Of a stretch of 5,635 nucleotides of DNA, positions 4,760 to 5,635 are shown one piece after another; position 1 is the stretch's first letter; every line of letters begins with the position of its first letter. Source of the stretch: Haloarcula sp. (lineage in GTDB: Archaea > Halobacteriota > Halobacteria > Halobacteriales > Haloarculaceae); NCBI GenBank assembly GCA_028275075.1, contig JAQCNK010000325.1, positions 1-5,635 on the forward strand, written 5' to 3'. The notes under the pieces were generated by a model that saw nothing but the letters and a program-made list of their open reading frames with translations, was not told the DNA's origin and did not search any database. The translations under genes were made by a program, and so were the position numbers.

Positions 4760-5635
4760 CTACTCCCCAATACGCTCGCGGGCCGCGGCCACGACCAGCG
4801 GTAACGAGATAGTGGCGTCGGCGTAGACCGAGACGTTTCGGGCGTCTTTCTCCAGTTTTCCCCACGAGCGGGCCTCGTCTAACGTCGCACCGGAGAGCCC
4901 GCCGGTGTTGGACGGGTCCATCGTCAACTGGACGGCGTAGTCGTAGGCGTCGGGCGAGACGAGCATCGTCTGCAAGACGTAGTTCTTCGGGACGCCGCCC
5001 CCGACCACCAAGGCGCCGGCGCTGTCGGCCTCGTAGGCGATGTCGGTGATATCGGTCATGTCCGAGAGCGCGTCGACGGTGAAGTCGCTTGTCTGGGAGT
5101 ACATCCACGCCTGCAGACCGAGCACGGAATCTTGGAAGGCTGGACAGTACACCGGGACGTCGTTTTCGTACGCAGCGGCCAACACCCCTGAGTCCTCGGC
5201 AACGTCCGCTGCCTCGTTGCCCTCGCTGTTGGCCCGCCCGAGTTCCTCGGTCATGCGCTGGATCGAGACCGCGCCCTCGTCTTCAAGGACGGTAAAGACC
5301 TCCTCGCGGAGGTGATTCTCGAACAGCGCGAAGTGCTCCTGTGGGAGATACACGTTGTAGATGCGGTCGACGCCCTCGTCCCGGAGGTTCTCATCGTGTT
5401 CGCGCTCGGTGTGGCCCTCGGCGGTGACCGCACCGTGATGATGTTTGCCGCCGATGGCTTCGATGGTGTCGTGGGTGCAGTTCGCGCCGGTCGTGACGAG
5501 CACGTCGACATGGCCGTCCCGGATAAGCTCACTAACAATAGCCCGCATACCCGTCGGCACCATCGCACCGGCCAGTCCGACGAAGGTGGTCACGTCGTCG
5601 TCCAACATTTCGGCGTAGATGTCGACGGCCTCGTG
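4760..5635 (-). CDS. dys: Deoxyhypusine synthase, N terminus outside the window
   Basis: This cytoplasmic enzyme transfers an aminobutyl group (classically from spermidine, NAD-dependent) to a lysine of translation factor aIF5A. The window holds the last 291 codons; the frame is open to the right edge (HEAVDIYAEM), and the family suggests a few dozen residues are missing. Visible features are the nucleotide-binding strands (TTFVGLAGAM, VDVLVTTGANCTHDTIEA), the GGGVPK loop (212-217 of the visible part), and SWGK (257-260), whose lysine corresponds to the catalytic lysine (Lys329 in the human enzyme), followed by VYADATISLPLVVAA. Two differences from the human enzyme stand out: Asn-Tyr follows GGGVPK where human has His-His, and GGLSG replaces the DGSDSG loop. 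These may reflect a haloarchaeal subfamily with altered amine donor use. A homospermidine-synthase-like paralog is the alternative. The gene is convergent with the small membrane protein. Confidence 0.9.
   Translation of the reverse strand, partial: HEAVDIYAEMLDDDVTTFVGLAGAMVPTGMRAIVSELIRDGHVDVLVTTGANCTHDTIEAIGGKHHHGAVTAEGHTEREHDENLRDEGVDRIYNVYLPQEHFALFENHLREEVFTVLEDEGAVSIQRMTEELGRANSEGNEAADVAEDSGVLAAAYENDVPVYCPAFQDSVLGLQAWMYSQTSDFTVDALSDMTDITDIAYEADSAGALVVGGGVPKNYVLQTMLVSPDAYDYAVQLTMDPSNTGGLSGATLDEARSWGKLEKDARNVSVYADATISLPLVVAAARERIGE

Noticed and set aside
4730..4766. GGAGTA and TACTCC inverted pair between convergent genes as a terminator
   Set aside because: Six-base arms 25 bases apart with no T-run on either strand; not distinguishable from chance.
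4461..5108. Long Arg-rich minus-strand frame across the small membrane protein and the deoxyhypusine synthase end
   Set aside because: Extremely basic composition typical of an out-of-frame GC-rich shadow; overlaps two better-supported genes.

Overview
This window looks like haloarchaeal DNA, probably Haloarcula-like at roughly family level. The genes are mostly GC-rich, most of the predicted proteins are rich in Asp and Glu, and the twin-arginine lipoprotein signal, TATA boxes about 26-30 bases before start codons and archaeal-type YchF and deoxyhypusine synthase genes all fit. Species cannot be fixed from sequence alone. The left half is accessory in character and the right half is core housekeeping.

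Left end (1-848). Bases 1-240 are strikingly AT-rich (about 43% GC by hand count) and hold an open reading frame on the minus strand that runs off the window, probably part of a Ser/Thr/Asn-rich, cysteine-containing protein of unknown function. Divergent from it is a type II toxin-antitoxin module: a ribbon-helix-helix antitoxin preceded by a clean inverted repeat that is a likely autoregulatory operator, then an overlapping RelE/ParE-family toxin gene. The toxin frame is broken by an apparent one-base deletion near 734, so its conserved C-terminal half is intact but out of frame.

Spacer (849-1208). No convincing gene. It contains a perfect 24-bp palindrome (1027-1050) just downstream of a TATA-like box, and a second TATA-like element placed for near-leaderless transcription of the next gene.

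Redox pair and neighbour (1209-3057). A Tat-exported lipoprotein with a DsbA-like thioredoxin fold (CSRC) overlaps by one base a polytopic membrane protein with a CAAC motif in a hydrophobic segment. The tight coupling suggests an extracytoplasmic thiol-disulfide pair, with the membrane protein as a possible DsbB- or DsbD-like partner. This is the best candidate here for a poorly described system. A separately promoted gene of unknown function, with a hydrophobic C-terminal tail, follows.

Right half (3136-5635). A minus-strand YchF-family GTPase is followed, divergently, by a small two-helix membrane protein with a strong TATA box. A minus-strand deoxyhypusine synthase, truncated at its N terminus by the window edge, is convergent with the small membrane protein. 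YchF (ribosome-associated NTPase family) and deoxyhypusine synthase (modifies initiation factor aIF5A) both serve translation but lie in separate transcription units here.
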